Positions 1-5,227 of a stretch of DNA of 5,227 nt are shown here, one piece after another (within the stretch, counting starts at the first letter, position 1; each line of letters begins with the position of its first letter). Source of the stretch: Bifidobacteriaceae bacterium (GTDB lineage Bacteria > Actinomycetota > Actinomycetes > Actinomycetales > WQXJ01). A program made the translations under genes and the position numbers. The stretch spans positions 1-5,227 of the forward strand of contig JAITJY010000335.1 in assembly GCA_031278675.1 (NCBI GenBank). Reading direction: 5' to 3'. The notes below the pieces were generated by a model. That model was not told the DNA's origin. It worked only from the letters and a program-made list of their open reading frames with translations, and made no database searches.

Positions 1-144
1 CTCGGCGACGGAGCCAACCTGCCCCCGGGCGCGGTGGCGCTGGCCGCCTGGCGCCAGCCCCACGGCCGGGAAGAACTGACCGGCTCCCCCTACTATTCCG
101 GCCCCGGCGGCGGCGGCTCCTACGAACGTTGGACGTTCGCCTGA
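1..144 (+). CDS. C-terminal end of an unrecognised protein (5' truncated)
   Basis: Frame 1 is open from the window edge to a TGA at 142-144, giving 47 residues. About 41 of the 47 codons end in G or C, as expected for a real gene in this high-GC genome, and one competing frame is broken by a stop. The peptide begins LGDGANLPPGAVALAAW and ends in a Gly/Pro/Tyr-rich tail (SPYYSGPGGGGSYERWTFA). I see no membrane segment or catalytic motif and do not recognise the family. The Gly run suggests a flexible C-terminus, which is inference only. The gene shares the strand of kgd but ends about 450 bases before it, so co-transcription is not implied. Coding status is fairly secure; the function is unknown. 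Confidence 0.7.
   Translation, partial: LGDGANLPPGAVALAAWRQPHGREELTGSPYYSGPGGGGSYERWTFA
123..139 (+). repeat. Perfect 7-bp inverted repeat at the end of the upstream gene
   Basis: CGAACGT (123-129), a 3-base spacer TGG, then ACGTTCG (133-139) form a perfect hairpin that ends three bases before the TGA. No T-tract follows, so it is not a classical intrinsic terminator. It could slow 3' decay of the upstream mRNA or be a by-product of the codons used. Confidence 0.35.
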
Positions 145-284
145 CGGCGGCGGGTCTACCAGGCCCGGTCCTTGCGGCCAGTTCCTCTCCAGCGTCCACA
201 GCTCCACCGGTAACCGCTCGGCGCATGATTCCGCCTGCGGGGCGCAGAGCCCAAACGGTATCTGATCGTTATAGTTCCGGGTGG

Positions 285-298
285 GGCGCGGCCGCGCC
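285..298. repeat. 14-bp perfect GC palindrome
   Basis: GGCGCGGCCGCGCC reads identically on both strands and has a NotI-type GCGGCCGC core at 288-295. It lies in non-coding DNA about 300 bases before kgd. As RNA or single-stranded DNA it could fold only with a tiny loop; as duplex DNA it could be a dimeric protein site. Such palindromes can also arise by chance in GC-rich DNA. Confidence 0.4.
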
Positions 299-348
299 GA
301 GGACGAATTTGCTTTCCGTTTACCCGATTGGTCAAGGAATCCCCCAAA

Positions 349-368
349 TTAGGCAACTGTTTGCCTGA
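349..368 (+). repeat. Small hairpin in the kgd upstream region
   Basis: AGGCAA (351-356), a CTGT loop and TTGCCT (361-366) form a perfect 6-bp stem with a 4-base loop. It extends by a T-G wobble and a T-A pair to 349/368. No T-run follows, so it does not meet the usual terminator pattern. Its role is unknown. Confidence 0.35.
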
Positions 369-401
369 GTTGACGGTTCCATGGGCGCGCTTGGAAGCGC
401 C

Positions 402-431
402 TTGACCGGGACCAGACCCCACCCATAGGAC
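402..431 (+). promoter_or_regulatory. Possible kgd promoter P1 (TTGACC-N18-TAGGAC)
   Basis: TTGACC at 402-407 matches five of six bases of the -35 consensus TTGACA. TAGGAC at 426-431, 18 bases on, matches the -10 consensus TATAAT at three positions, including the initial TA, but lacks the final T. Transcription would begin near 438 and leave a 5' leader of about 160 bases before the kgd GTG. The good -35 supports it and the weak -10 counts against it. Confidence 0.3.
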
Positions 432-438
432 TTAAGTC
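429..438. promoter_or_regulatory. 10-bp palindrome overlapping the putative P1 start site
   Basis: GACTTAAGTC is a perfect palindrome covering the end of the proposed P1 -10 and its start site, a common place for a repressor operator. The half-sites are only five bases and match no operator I know, so the role is inferred from position alone. Confidence 0.25.
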
Positions 439-467
439 ATTATCGCAGGTCAGATGCCCCGTTTCGG

Positions 468-497
468 TTGGCTTCAGGGCCGTTCAAGAGATACGAT
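468..497 (+). promoter_or_regulatory. Possible kgd promoter P2 (TTGGCT-N18-TACGAT)
   Basis: TTGGCT at 468-473 matches four of six -35 positions. TACGAT at 492-497, 18 bases on, fits the actinobacterial -10 pattern TANNNT and matches TATAAT at four positions. Start would fall near the purines at 501-504, giving a leader of about 95 bases that includes the 518-537 hairpin. I rate it slightly above P1 because of its -10 box; both could be used. Confidence 0.38.
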
Positions 498-517
498 CAA
501 AGAGTGTTCCACGACGC

Positions 518-537
518 GGGCGAGGCCGCCCTCGCCC
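518..537 (+). repeat. GC-rich hairpin in the kgd 5' leader
   Basis: GGGCGAG (518-524) and CTCGCCC (531-537) form a perfect 7-bp stem around a 6-base loop, about 60 bases before the GTG start. It would lie in the mRNA from either proposed promoter. It has no T-tract and is too far upstream to cover the ribosome site directly. It may affect mRNA stability or leader folding, which is inference. Confidence 0.45.
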
Positions 538-579
538 CACCTGGACCGAGGCCCGTGTTTGATTGCCTAATCTTGACCG

Positions 580-587
580 AAGGAAGG
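580..587 (+). promoter_or_regulatory. Shine-Dalgarno for kgd that decides the GTG start
   Basis: AAGGAAGG is purine-rich and complementary to the 16S rRNA tail. It sits 11 bases before GTG 599, slightly long spacing but workable. It lies downstream of the alternative in-frame TTG at 563, so it can only serve the GTG. This is the main reason for placing the start at 599. Confidence 0.65.
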
Positions 588-598
588 TCTGCAACAAA

Positions 599-3500
599 GT
601 GACAGCGCCAGCCAACACCGAAACCCCTGCGCCCGGACCGCGCGCCTTTGGCGCCAACGCCTGGCTCGTCGAAGACCTCTACCTCAAGTTCCTGGCCGAC
701 AAGGAATCCGTCGACAAGGCCTGGTGGGACTTCTTCGACGGGTATCGCCCCACCGCTGTCCGCATCGCGGAACGCCACGCCGCCGAAGCCGCCCGCCTCG
801 GAGCCCCGACCGGCCCGCCGCCGCCCGGCTCCCCGACCGCCACCGCCGCGCGCGGCCCCGTCCCGGTAGCGCTCCCGGAGCCGCCCCGGCCCGATGACGC
901 CCCGCGACGCCCCAAGCCCGTCGACCTGGCGTCCGATGCCGCCCCGACAGCCGCCGCCGAGCCTGCCATCGCGCGCTACACCTCCGCCGAACCTAGGGCG
1001 CTGACACACGCGGGCGAGACGCCCGATGAGGACCTGGTCCGGGTGTTGAAGGGCGCGCCGATGCGGACTGCGGCCAACATGGAAACCTCGCTCGGGGTGC
1101 CGACGGCGACATCGATTCGACAAGTGCCGGCCAAGGTGATGATCGAGAACCGGGTGATGATCAACAACCAGTTGGCGCGTTCGCGCGGCGGGCGGGTCTC
1201 ATTCACGCACATCATCGCCTACGCGCTGGCCGAGGCGCTGCGTGAGACCCCCGAAATGAACACCGCTTACGGGATTGCGGACGGCAAGCCGGCCCTGATC
1301 CAGCGGTCGCACGTCAACTTGGGGCTCGCCATCGACCTCCAAAAACCGGACGGGACCCGTCAACTGCTGGTACCGGCCGTCAAACAGGCCGACAAGCTGA
1401 CGTTCGCTGAACTGTGGGCGTCCTATGATGACCTGGTGCGGCGCGCCCGGCTGGGCAAGCTGACCGTCGATGACCTGAGCGGGGTGACGTGTTCGCTGAC
1501 CAACCCGGGCGGGATCGGGACCTCGGCGTCGGTGCCGCGACTCATGCCGGGCCAATCTGTGATCGTGGGCGTCGGGGCGATGGAGTACCCGGCAGAGTTC
1601 CAGGGCACCAACCCGGCGACCCTCGCGAACTGGGGCATCTCGAAGCTGTTGACGCTGACCTCAACCTATGACCACCGGGTGATCCAGGGCGCCCAAAGCG
1701 GCGAATTCCTGCGTTTGATGCACCGCAAATTGCTCGGTGAGGACGGGTTCTACGACCGCATTTTCGCGTCTTTGCGTATCCCTTATGAGCCGATCCGGTG
1801 GGAACAAGACACGCAGGCGCCGATCGAGCAGCGCACTGCTGCGGTGACCCGCCTGATCCATGGTTACCGGGTGCGCGGTCACATGGCGGCAGATATCGAC
1901 CCATTGGCGTACCGCCAACGTGGGCACGAAGACCTGATCCTCAGTTCTTATGGCCTGTCGATCTGGGATATGGAACGCACTTTTAGGGTTGATGGTTTTG
2001 GTGGCCACGACACTATGAAACTAGCCGATATCATTCAATTGGCACGCGATACGTATTGCGGGAAGATCGGTGTGGAATATATGCACATCGAAGACCCAGA
2101 ACAGCGTATCTGGCTCCAGGAAAGACTCGAAGGCAAACCGACTCAGCTCAGCCGGGATGCCCAGCTCAGAGCGCTGCACAAACTGAACGAGGCCGAGGCC
2201 TTGGAGGCGTTCTTGCAAACCAAGTATGTGGGCGCGAAACGGTTCTCGTTGGAGGGTTCCGAGGTGGCGATCCCAGTGCTGGACGCGATGATCTCGCGGT
2301 ACGCCGATCAGGGCAGCACTGAGGTGGTGATTGGGATGGCGCACCGCGGGCGGCTCAACGTGTTAACCAACATCGCGGGCAAGTCCTACGGACAAGTGTT
2401 CTCCGAATTTGAGGACAATCCGAACGCCCGTGAAACGTTTCAAGGCTCCGGCGACGTGAAATACCACCTCGGCACCGAGGGCCAGTTCACGTCACCCGCC
2501 GGCAACCAGATCCAGATTTACCTGGCGGCCAACCCGTCTCACCTAGAAGCGGCCGATGGCGTGGTCCAGGGTGTGGCGCGCGCCAAACAGGACCGTTTGA
2601 ACCTAGGCGCGGACGCCGGATTCGCGGTGGTGCCCGTCTTGGTCCACGGCGATGCGGCGTTCGCCGGCCAAGGCGTGGTGATGGAGATGCTCAACTTGCA
2701 GCGCTTGCGCGGCTACCGGGTGGGCGGCACCGTCCACCTGGTCATCAACAACCAGGTCGGGTTTACCGTCGGGACGGTCGATTCCCGTTCGACCAAATAT
2801 GCCACGGATGTGGCCAAGGGCTACGGCTGCCCGGTGTTCCATGTCAACGGCGATGACCCCGAGGCCTGCATCAGGGCTGCCCTGCTGGCCGCTGCCTTTA
2901 GGGATGAGTTCCAGATGGACGTGGTGGTTGATCTGGTCTCCTATCGTCGGCGCGGCCACAACGAAGGTGACGATCCGTCGATGACGCAGCCCGTCATGTA
3001 CTCCTTCATCGACAAGAAGCGATCCGTCCGCAAGCTGTACACCGAAGCGCTGATTGCGCGCGGCGATCTGACGATCGCGGATGCCGAGGAGTCGTTGAAG
3101 CACTTCCAGTCCGAACTAGAACGTGCGTTCACAGAGACCCGGGCTGCCATCCAGAGTAAGGTTGCAGCTAAGGCGAACGGGAGTGCTCCAGAAACCTCTC
3201 ACGGGTTGGAGCTGCCCGCCTCCCAACAAGAAGATGCCGGCGTGCTGATGGGTTGGAAGACCGCAATCAGCCGCGCGGTGGTAGACCGCGTGGGCCAGGT
3301 CTTCGCCAATCCACCCGCCGGTTTCACCGTGCACCCGAAGCTCAAGACCCTCCTCGCGAAGCGGTCACAAATGGCCAAAGAAGGAGGAATCGACTGGGGC
3401 ATGGCGGAAATGCTGGCCTTCGGCTCACTGCTGCTAGAAGACATCCCGGTGCGTCTGACCGGCCAAGATTCGCGGCGCGGGACGTTTGCCCACCGCCATG

Positions 3501-4420
3501 CCACGTTCCACGACAAAGTCAACGGCGCCGAATGGTCGCCGCTCTGGTTCTTGTCCGACCAGCAAGCCAAAGTGTTCATTTACGATTCAGCGCTGTCCGA
3601 ATACGCCATCGCCGCCTTCGAATACGGCTATTCGGTGGAGCGCCCCGACGCCTTGGTGCTATGGGAAGCCCAGTTCGGTGACTTCTTCAACGGCGCCCAG
3701 ACCGTCGCCGACGAGTTCGTCTCCTCCGCCGAACAAAAATGGGGTCAGCATTCCTCTGTCGTCTACTTGCTGCCCCACGGTTACGAAGGCCAAGGGCCGG
3801 ACCATTCGTCCGCCCGGATAGAACGCTGGCTCCAACTTAGCGCCGAAGGCAACCTGCGCGTGGCCCAACCCACCCTGCCCGCCAACTATTGCCACCTGCT
3901 GCGCCTTCAGGCCTACACCAGGCCACGGCGCCCGTTGATCGTGTTCACACCAAAATCCGGTCTGCGCCGCAAGGAAGCCGTCTCCCCGGTCGAGGATTTC
4001 ACTAGCGGCACATTCCGCCCTGTGCTGACGGACCCAATGGTCTCGAACACTCAGGCCCGCCGCGTCTTGCTGTGTTCTGGACGCATCTATTGGGACCTGT
4101 TGGCCCGCCGCAACAAGCTGGACAGCCCCGCGCAAGCGTCCACCGCGCTGGTCCGTCTGGAACAGCTTTATCCGTTCACCGAGGAAATGGTCGGGACCAT
4201 CCTGGACGGCTTAGCCCCCGATGCGGAGCTGACCTGGGTTCAGGACGAGCCCGCCAACCAGGGCGCCTGGAGCTTCCTGCTGCGCAAGGCCACGCCCATG
4301 CTGGGTGGGCGTCCGCTCGGCGTAGTCTCCCGCCCGGAGGCAGCCTCGCCCGCGACCGGCTCGCACTCCGCCCACGGGGTCGAACAAGAAGCGCTGCTCG
4401 ATCAAGCGTTCCGCGTCTGA
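599..4420 (+). CDS. kgd: Fused 2-oxoglutarate dehydrogenase E1 / succinyltransferase-like protein (Kgd/OdhA)
   Basis: This is the E1 component of the cytoplasmic 2-oxoglutarate dehydrogenase complex in its actinobacterial form. It decarboxylates 2-oxoglutarate with thiamine diphosphate, and the complex yields succinyl-CoA in the TCA cycle. From the GTG it has 1273 residues, slightly longer than mycobacterial Kgd (about 1230). Order: an N-terminal E1-type segment (17-49, FGANAWLVEDLYLKF); a Pro/Ala-rich linker (about 50-137); an acyltransferase domain (about 140-378) with DHRVIQG and likely catalytic H359; the E1 start (417-436, YRVRGHMAADIDPL); and the thiamine-diphosphate domain with HRGRLNV (H582), NPSHLEA (H648) and GDAAFAGQG (684-692) to INN (716-718). 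RRRGHNEGDDPSMTQP (783-798), a pyrimidine-binding domain (about 927-1122) and a C-terminal domain follow. No lipoyl domain is present, as in the family, so lipoyl groups must come from a separate E2. Family members are inhibited by the FHA protein GarA/OdhI, which is not in this window. An in-frame TTG at 563 would add 12 residues but is less likely. All key motifs are intact. Confidence 0.96.
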   Translation: MTAPANTETPAPGPRAFGANAWLVEDLYLKFLADKESVDKAWWDFFDGYRPTAVRIAERHAAEAARLGAPTGPPPPGSPTATAARGPVPVALPEPPRPDDAPRRPKPVDLASDAAPTAAAEPAIARYTSAEPRALTHAGETPDEDLVRVLKGAPMRTAANMETSLGVPTATSIRQVPAKVMIENRVMINNQLARSRGGRVSFTHIIAYALAEALRETPEMNTAYGIADGKPALIQRSHVNLGLAIDLQKPDGTRQLLVPAVKQADKLTFAELWASYDDLVRRARLGKLTVDDLSGVTCSLTNPGGIGTSASVPRLMPGQSVIVGVGAMEYPAEFQGTNPATLANWGISKLLTLTSTYDHRVIQGAQSGEFLRLMHRKLLGEDGFYDRIFASLRIPYEPIRWEQDTQAPIEQRTAAVTRLIHGYRVRGHMAADIDPLAYRQRGHEDLILSSYGLSIWDMERTFRVDGFGGHDTMKLADIIQLARDTYCGKIGVEYMHIEDPEQRIWLQERLEGKPTQLSRDAQLRALHKLNEAEALEAFLQTKYVGAKRFSLEGSEVAIPVLDAMISRYADQGSTEVVIGMAHRGRLNVLTNIAGKSYGQVFSEFEDNPNARETFQGSGDVKYHLGTEGQFTSPAGNQIQIYLAANPSHLEAADGVVQGVARAKQDRLNLGADAGFAVVPVLVHGDAAFAGQGVVMEMLNLQRLRGYRVGGTVHLVINNQVGFTVGTVDSRSTKYATDVAKGYGCPVFHVNGDDPEACIRAALLAAAFRDEFQMDVVVDLVSYRRRGHNEGDDPSMTQPVMYSFIDKKRSVRKLYTEALIARGDLTIADAEESLKHFQSELERAFTETRAAIQSKVAAKANGSAPETSHGLELPASQQEDAGVLMGWKTAISRAVVDRVGQVFANPPAGFTVHPKLKTLLAKRSQMAKEGGIDWGMAEMLAFGSLLLEDIPVRLTGQDSRRGTFAHRHATFHDKVNGAEWSPLWFLSDQQAKVFIYDSALSEYAIAAFEYGYSVERPDALVLWEAQFGDFFNGAQTVADEFVSSAEQKWGQHSSVVYLLPHGYEGQGPDHSSARIERWLQLSAEGNLRVAQPTLPANYCHLLRLQAYTRPRRPLIVFTPKSGLRRKEAVSPVEDFTSGTFRPVLTDPMVSNTQARRVLLCSGRIYWDLLARRNKLDSPAQASTALVRLEQLYPFTEEMVGTILDGLAPDAELTWVQDEPANQGAWSFLLRKATPMLGGRPLGVVSRPEAASPATGSHSAHGVEQEALLDQAFRV

Positions 4421-4449
4421 GCCTGCTCCCCGCAGCGAGAAACGGAGGC

Positions 4450-4473
4450 GGGCGGAGGGCATCGGGCAGCGGG
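4450..4473 (+). other. G-quadruplex motif 1
   Basis: Four GGG tracts at 4450, 4457, 4464 and 4471 are separated by three loops of exactly four bases (CGGA, CATC, CAGC). This satisfies the standard G3+N1-7 quadruplex pattern on the + (coding) strand. Folding in the cell is inferred. Confidence 0.5.
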
Positions 4474-4515
4474 CGGACGGCAGCGGGCAACGCGGGGGCG
4501 GCGCTGGCGGACAAC

Positions 4516-4540
4516 GGGGCGGGGGCGGCGGGCAGCGGGG
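4516..4540 (+). other. G-quadruplex motif 2, just upstream of the guaB promoter
   Basis: GGGG (4516-4519), GGGGG (4521-4525), GGG (4530-4532) and GGGG (4537-4540) are joined by loops of 1, 4 and 4 bases, a strong canonical quadruplex pattern. It occupies the place where the guaB -35 would be expected. A competing 5-bp hairpin, AGCGG (4534-4538) with CCGCT (4543-4547), overlaps it. Confidence 0.55.
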
Positions 4541-4546
4541 CGCCGC

Positions 4547-4552
4547 TATCCT
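4547..4552 (+). promoter_or_regulatory. guaB: Putative guaB -10 box (TATCCT) for leaderless transcription
   Basis: TATCCT fits the actinobacterial -10 pattern TANNNT. Exactly six bases separate it from the A of the guaB ATG at 4559, the usual distance from a -10 box to the transcription start, so the mRNA would begin at the start codon. No TTGACA-like -35 lies 16-18 bases upstream, where the DNA is G-rich; many actinobacterial promoters have weak -35 boxes. There is also no good Shine-Dalgarno before the ATG. Confidence 0.5.
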
Positions 4553-4558
4553 GGTCGG

Positions 4559-5227
4559 ATGGATGAAACTGGTGTCCCCGGCGCGCTCCGGGAGGAATCC
4601 GATCCGTTTGCATTTGTAGGGCTGACCTTTGACGATGTGCTGCTGGTGCCACAGCAATCGGATGTCGTGCCGTCAGAGGTGGCCACCGACACGTTGGTTT
4701 CGCGGCGCATCTCGCTGGCGATCCCGCTGGTCTCGGCCGCGATGGACACCGTCACCGAAGCACGCATGGCGATCGCAATGGCCCGCCAGGGCGGGATCGG
4801 GGTGATCCACCGGAACCTGTCGATCCCGGACCAAGCCGCCCAGGTAGACATGGTTAAACGGTCTGAATCGGGGATGGTGTCCGACCCGTTGACAGTCGGC
4901 CCGGATGCGACCCTCGCCGAATTGGATGCCCTGTGCGGCAAGTTCCGGGTCTCCGGCCTGCCCGTGATTGATACGGACCGGGTTCTGCTTGGGATTATCA
5001 CCAACCGGGACCTACGGTTTGTGCCGCGCGAAGAGTTCGCCACGCGGTTGGTCCGCGACGCGATGACGCCGATGCCGCTCGTTACAGCGCCGGTTGGGGT
5101 GGCCCGCGCCGAGGCGGCCCGCCTACTAGGCAAACACCGCGTCGAGAAGCTGCCGCTAGTCGACCCCGCCGGGCGGCTTCGCGGGTTGATCACCGTCAAA
5201 GACTTCACCAAGTCAGAGCAGTATCCC
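4559..5227 (+). CDS. guaB: IMP dehydrogenase, N-terminal part (3' truncated by window)
   Basis: IMP dehydrogenase oxidises IMP to XMP with NAD+, the committed step of GMP synthesis, in the cytoplasm. The window holds the first 223 residues of a protein usually near 500. The start of the barrel is clear: GLTFDDVLLVP (21-31), IPLVSAAMDTVTEARMAIAMA (55-75, written here as one segment) and GGIGVIHRNLS (78-88). Two CBS domains follow, at about 106-154 (GLPVIDTD, GIITNRDLRF) and 169-218 (EKLPLVDPAGRL, GLITVKDFTK); in this family they bind nucleotides and regulate the enzyme. The catalytic cysteine loop, flap and rest of the barrel lie beyond the edge. ATG 4559 is the only ATG in frame before the conserved GLTFDDV, and it gives a typical 20-residue leader. 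It follows kgd by 138 bases on the same strand and probably has its own promoter. The reading frame shows no defects. Confidence 0.95.
   Translation, partial: MDETGVPGALREESDPFAFVGLTFDDVLLVPQQSDVVPSEVATDTLVSRRISLAIPLVSAAMDTVTEARMAIAMARQGGIGVIHRNLSIPDQAAQVDMVKRSESGMVSDPLTVGPDATLAELDALCGKFRVSGLPVIDTDRVLLGIITNRDLRFVPREEFATRLVRDAMTPMPLVTAPVGVARAEAARLLGKHRVEKLPLVDPAGRLRGLITVKDFTKSEQYP

Larger units (their letters stand above)
145..598. other. Non-coding region upstream of kgd
   Basis: About 450 bases between the upstream stop and the kgd start hold no convincing gene. Short open frames on both strands (129-368 on +, 156-422 on -) give Arg/Pro/Ser-rich peptides with no family resemblance. The region is less GC-rich than the genes, especially at about 300-370 and 425-510, as expected for promoter DNA. 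It contains a 14-bp palindrome (285-298), small hairpins (349-368, 387-400, 518-537), a 10-bp palindrome (429-438), two possible promoters and the kgd Shine-Dalgarno. No tRNA or recognisable riboswitch was seen. Confidence 0.6.
4450..4549 (+). repeat. Degenerate G-rich tandem repeat (about 7-bp unit, about 21-bp higher period)
   Basis: From 4450 to 4491 six 7-base units follow one another, mostly of the form GGGCNNN (such as GGGCGGA, GGGCATC, GGGCAGC); the fifth begins CGG. A longer period is also visible: CGGGCAGCG at 4463, CGGGCAACG at 4484, CGGACAACG at 4508 and CGGGCAGCG at 4529, spaced 21, 24 and 21 bases. This looks like a decayed minisatellite formed by slippage or duplication. Copies are imperfect, so it may be old and stable. 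Confidence 0.6.
4421..4558. other. G-rich intergenic region between kgd and guaB
   Basis: This 138-base gap holds no gene. It starts with a weak 4-bp hairpin (CTGC 4423-4426 / GCAG 4432-4435) without a T-run, so no intrinsic terminator for kgd is evident. It then becomes strikingly G-rich: in 4441-4540 I count 59 G, 25 C, 14 A and only 2 T. It ends with the proposed guaB -10 box. Long open frames on the minus strand here are by-products of the missing T and give repetitive Pro/Arg/Cys peptides. Confidence 0.7.

Noticed and set aside
270..275. TATAGT as a -10 box
   Set aside because: It matches the -10 consensus well, but no -35-like sequence lies 16-18 bases upstream and it is over 300 bases from kgd with no gene directly after it.
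387..400. GCGCT/AGCGC hairpin as terminator or operator
   Set aside because: It is a 5-bp stem with a 4-base loop and no T-tract, directly before the possible P1 -35; too short to claim a function.
129..422. Open frames on both strands upstream of kgd (79 aa on +, 88 aa on -)
   Set aside because: The peptides are low-complexity and Arg/Ser/Pro-rich, lack Shine-Dalgarno support and resemble no family; they overlap each other and the end of the upstream gene.
497..1123. 208-aa minus-strand open frame opposite the kgd N-terminus
   Set aside because: It is Gly/Arg-rich shadow sequence of a clearly coding, very GC-rich + strand region that encodes the Pro/Ala linker.
4423..4435. Intrinsic terminator just after kgd
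   Set aside because: The stem is only 4 bp and no T-tract follows; the next 100 bases contain almost no T.
4176..4657. Minus-strand open frames (148-158 aa) across the kgd-guaB gap
   Set aside because: They overlap both real genes, and their Pro/Arg/Cys repeats simply reflect the T-poor G-rich repeat on the + strand.
4546..5211. 221-aa minus-strand open frame opposite guaB
   Set aside because: The + strand encodes an unmistakable IMP dehydrogenase; the antisense peptide is Ser/Arg/Thr-rich without domain features.
1..5227. A previously undescribed multi-gene system
   Set aside because: The two identifiable genes are housekeeping enzymes with intact standard motifs, and no accessory genes, mobile element ends or CRISPR repeats were found.

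Overview
The window looks like ordinary core chromosome from a high-GC Gram-positive bacterium of the phylum Actinomycetota. Three things point that way. Codons in the genes end mostly in G or C. The 2-oxoglutarate dehydrogenase is the E2-like/E1 fusion (Kgd/OdhA type) that characterises this phylum. The guanine-nucleotide enzyme GuaB resembles the actinobacterial form. I cannot name a genus.

Layout, all on the + strand. Positions 1-144 hold the last 47 codons of an unrecognised gene with a Gly/Tyr-rich tail. Positions 145-598 are a non-coding leader of about 450 bases, with several small inverted repeats and two weak promoter candidates, ending in a Shine-Dalgarno sequence. Positions 599-4420 encode the complete 1273-residue fused enzyme Kgd. 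Positions 4421-4558 are an unusual G-rich intergenic stretch: an imperfect short-period repeat array with two four-tract G-quadruplex motifs. It runs straight into a possible promoter whose spacing puts transcription start on the first base of the guaB ATG. Positions 4559-5227 encode the first 223 residues of GuaB (IMP dehydrogenase), cut off by the window edge before its catalytic cysteine.

The two recognisable genes serve central metabolism. Kgd works at the 2-oxoglutarate node of the TCA cycle, which also feeds glutamate and nitrogen assimilation. GuaB catalyses the committed step of GMP synthesis. Nothing shows a shared operon: the genes are 138 bases apart and guaB appears to have its own promoter.

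I found no mobile element, CRISPR array, tRNA, rRNA or intrinsic terminator with a T-tract, and no new gene system. The most unusual signals are non-coding: the G-rich repeat island before guaB, the apparently leaderless guaB start, and a patch of AT-ending codons inside kgd.
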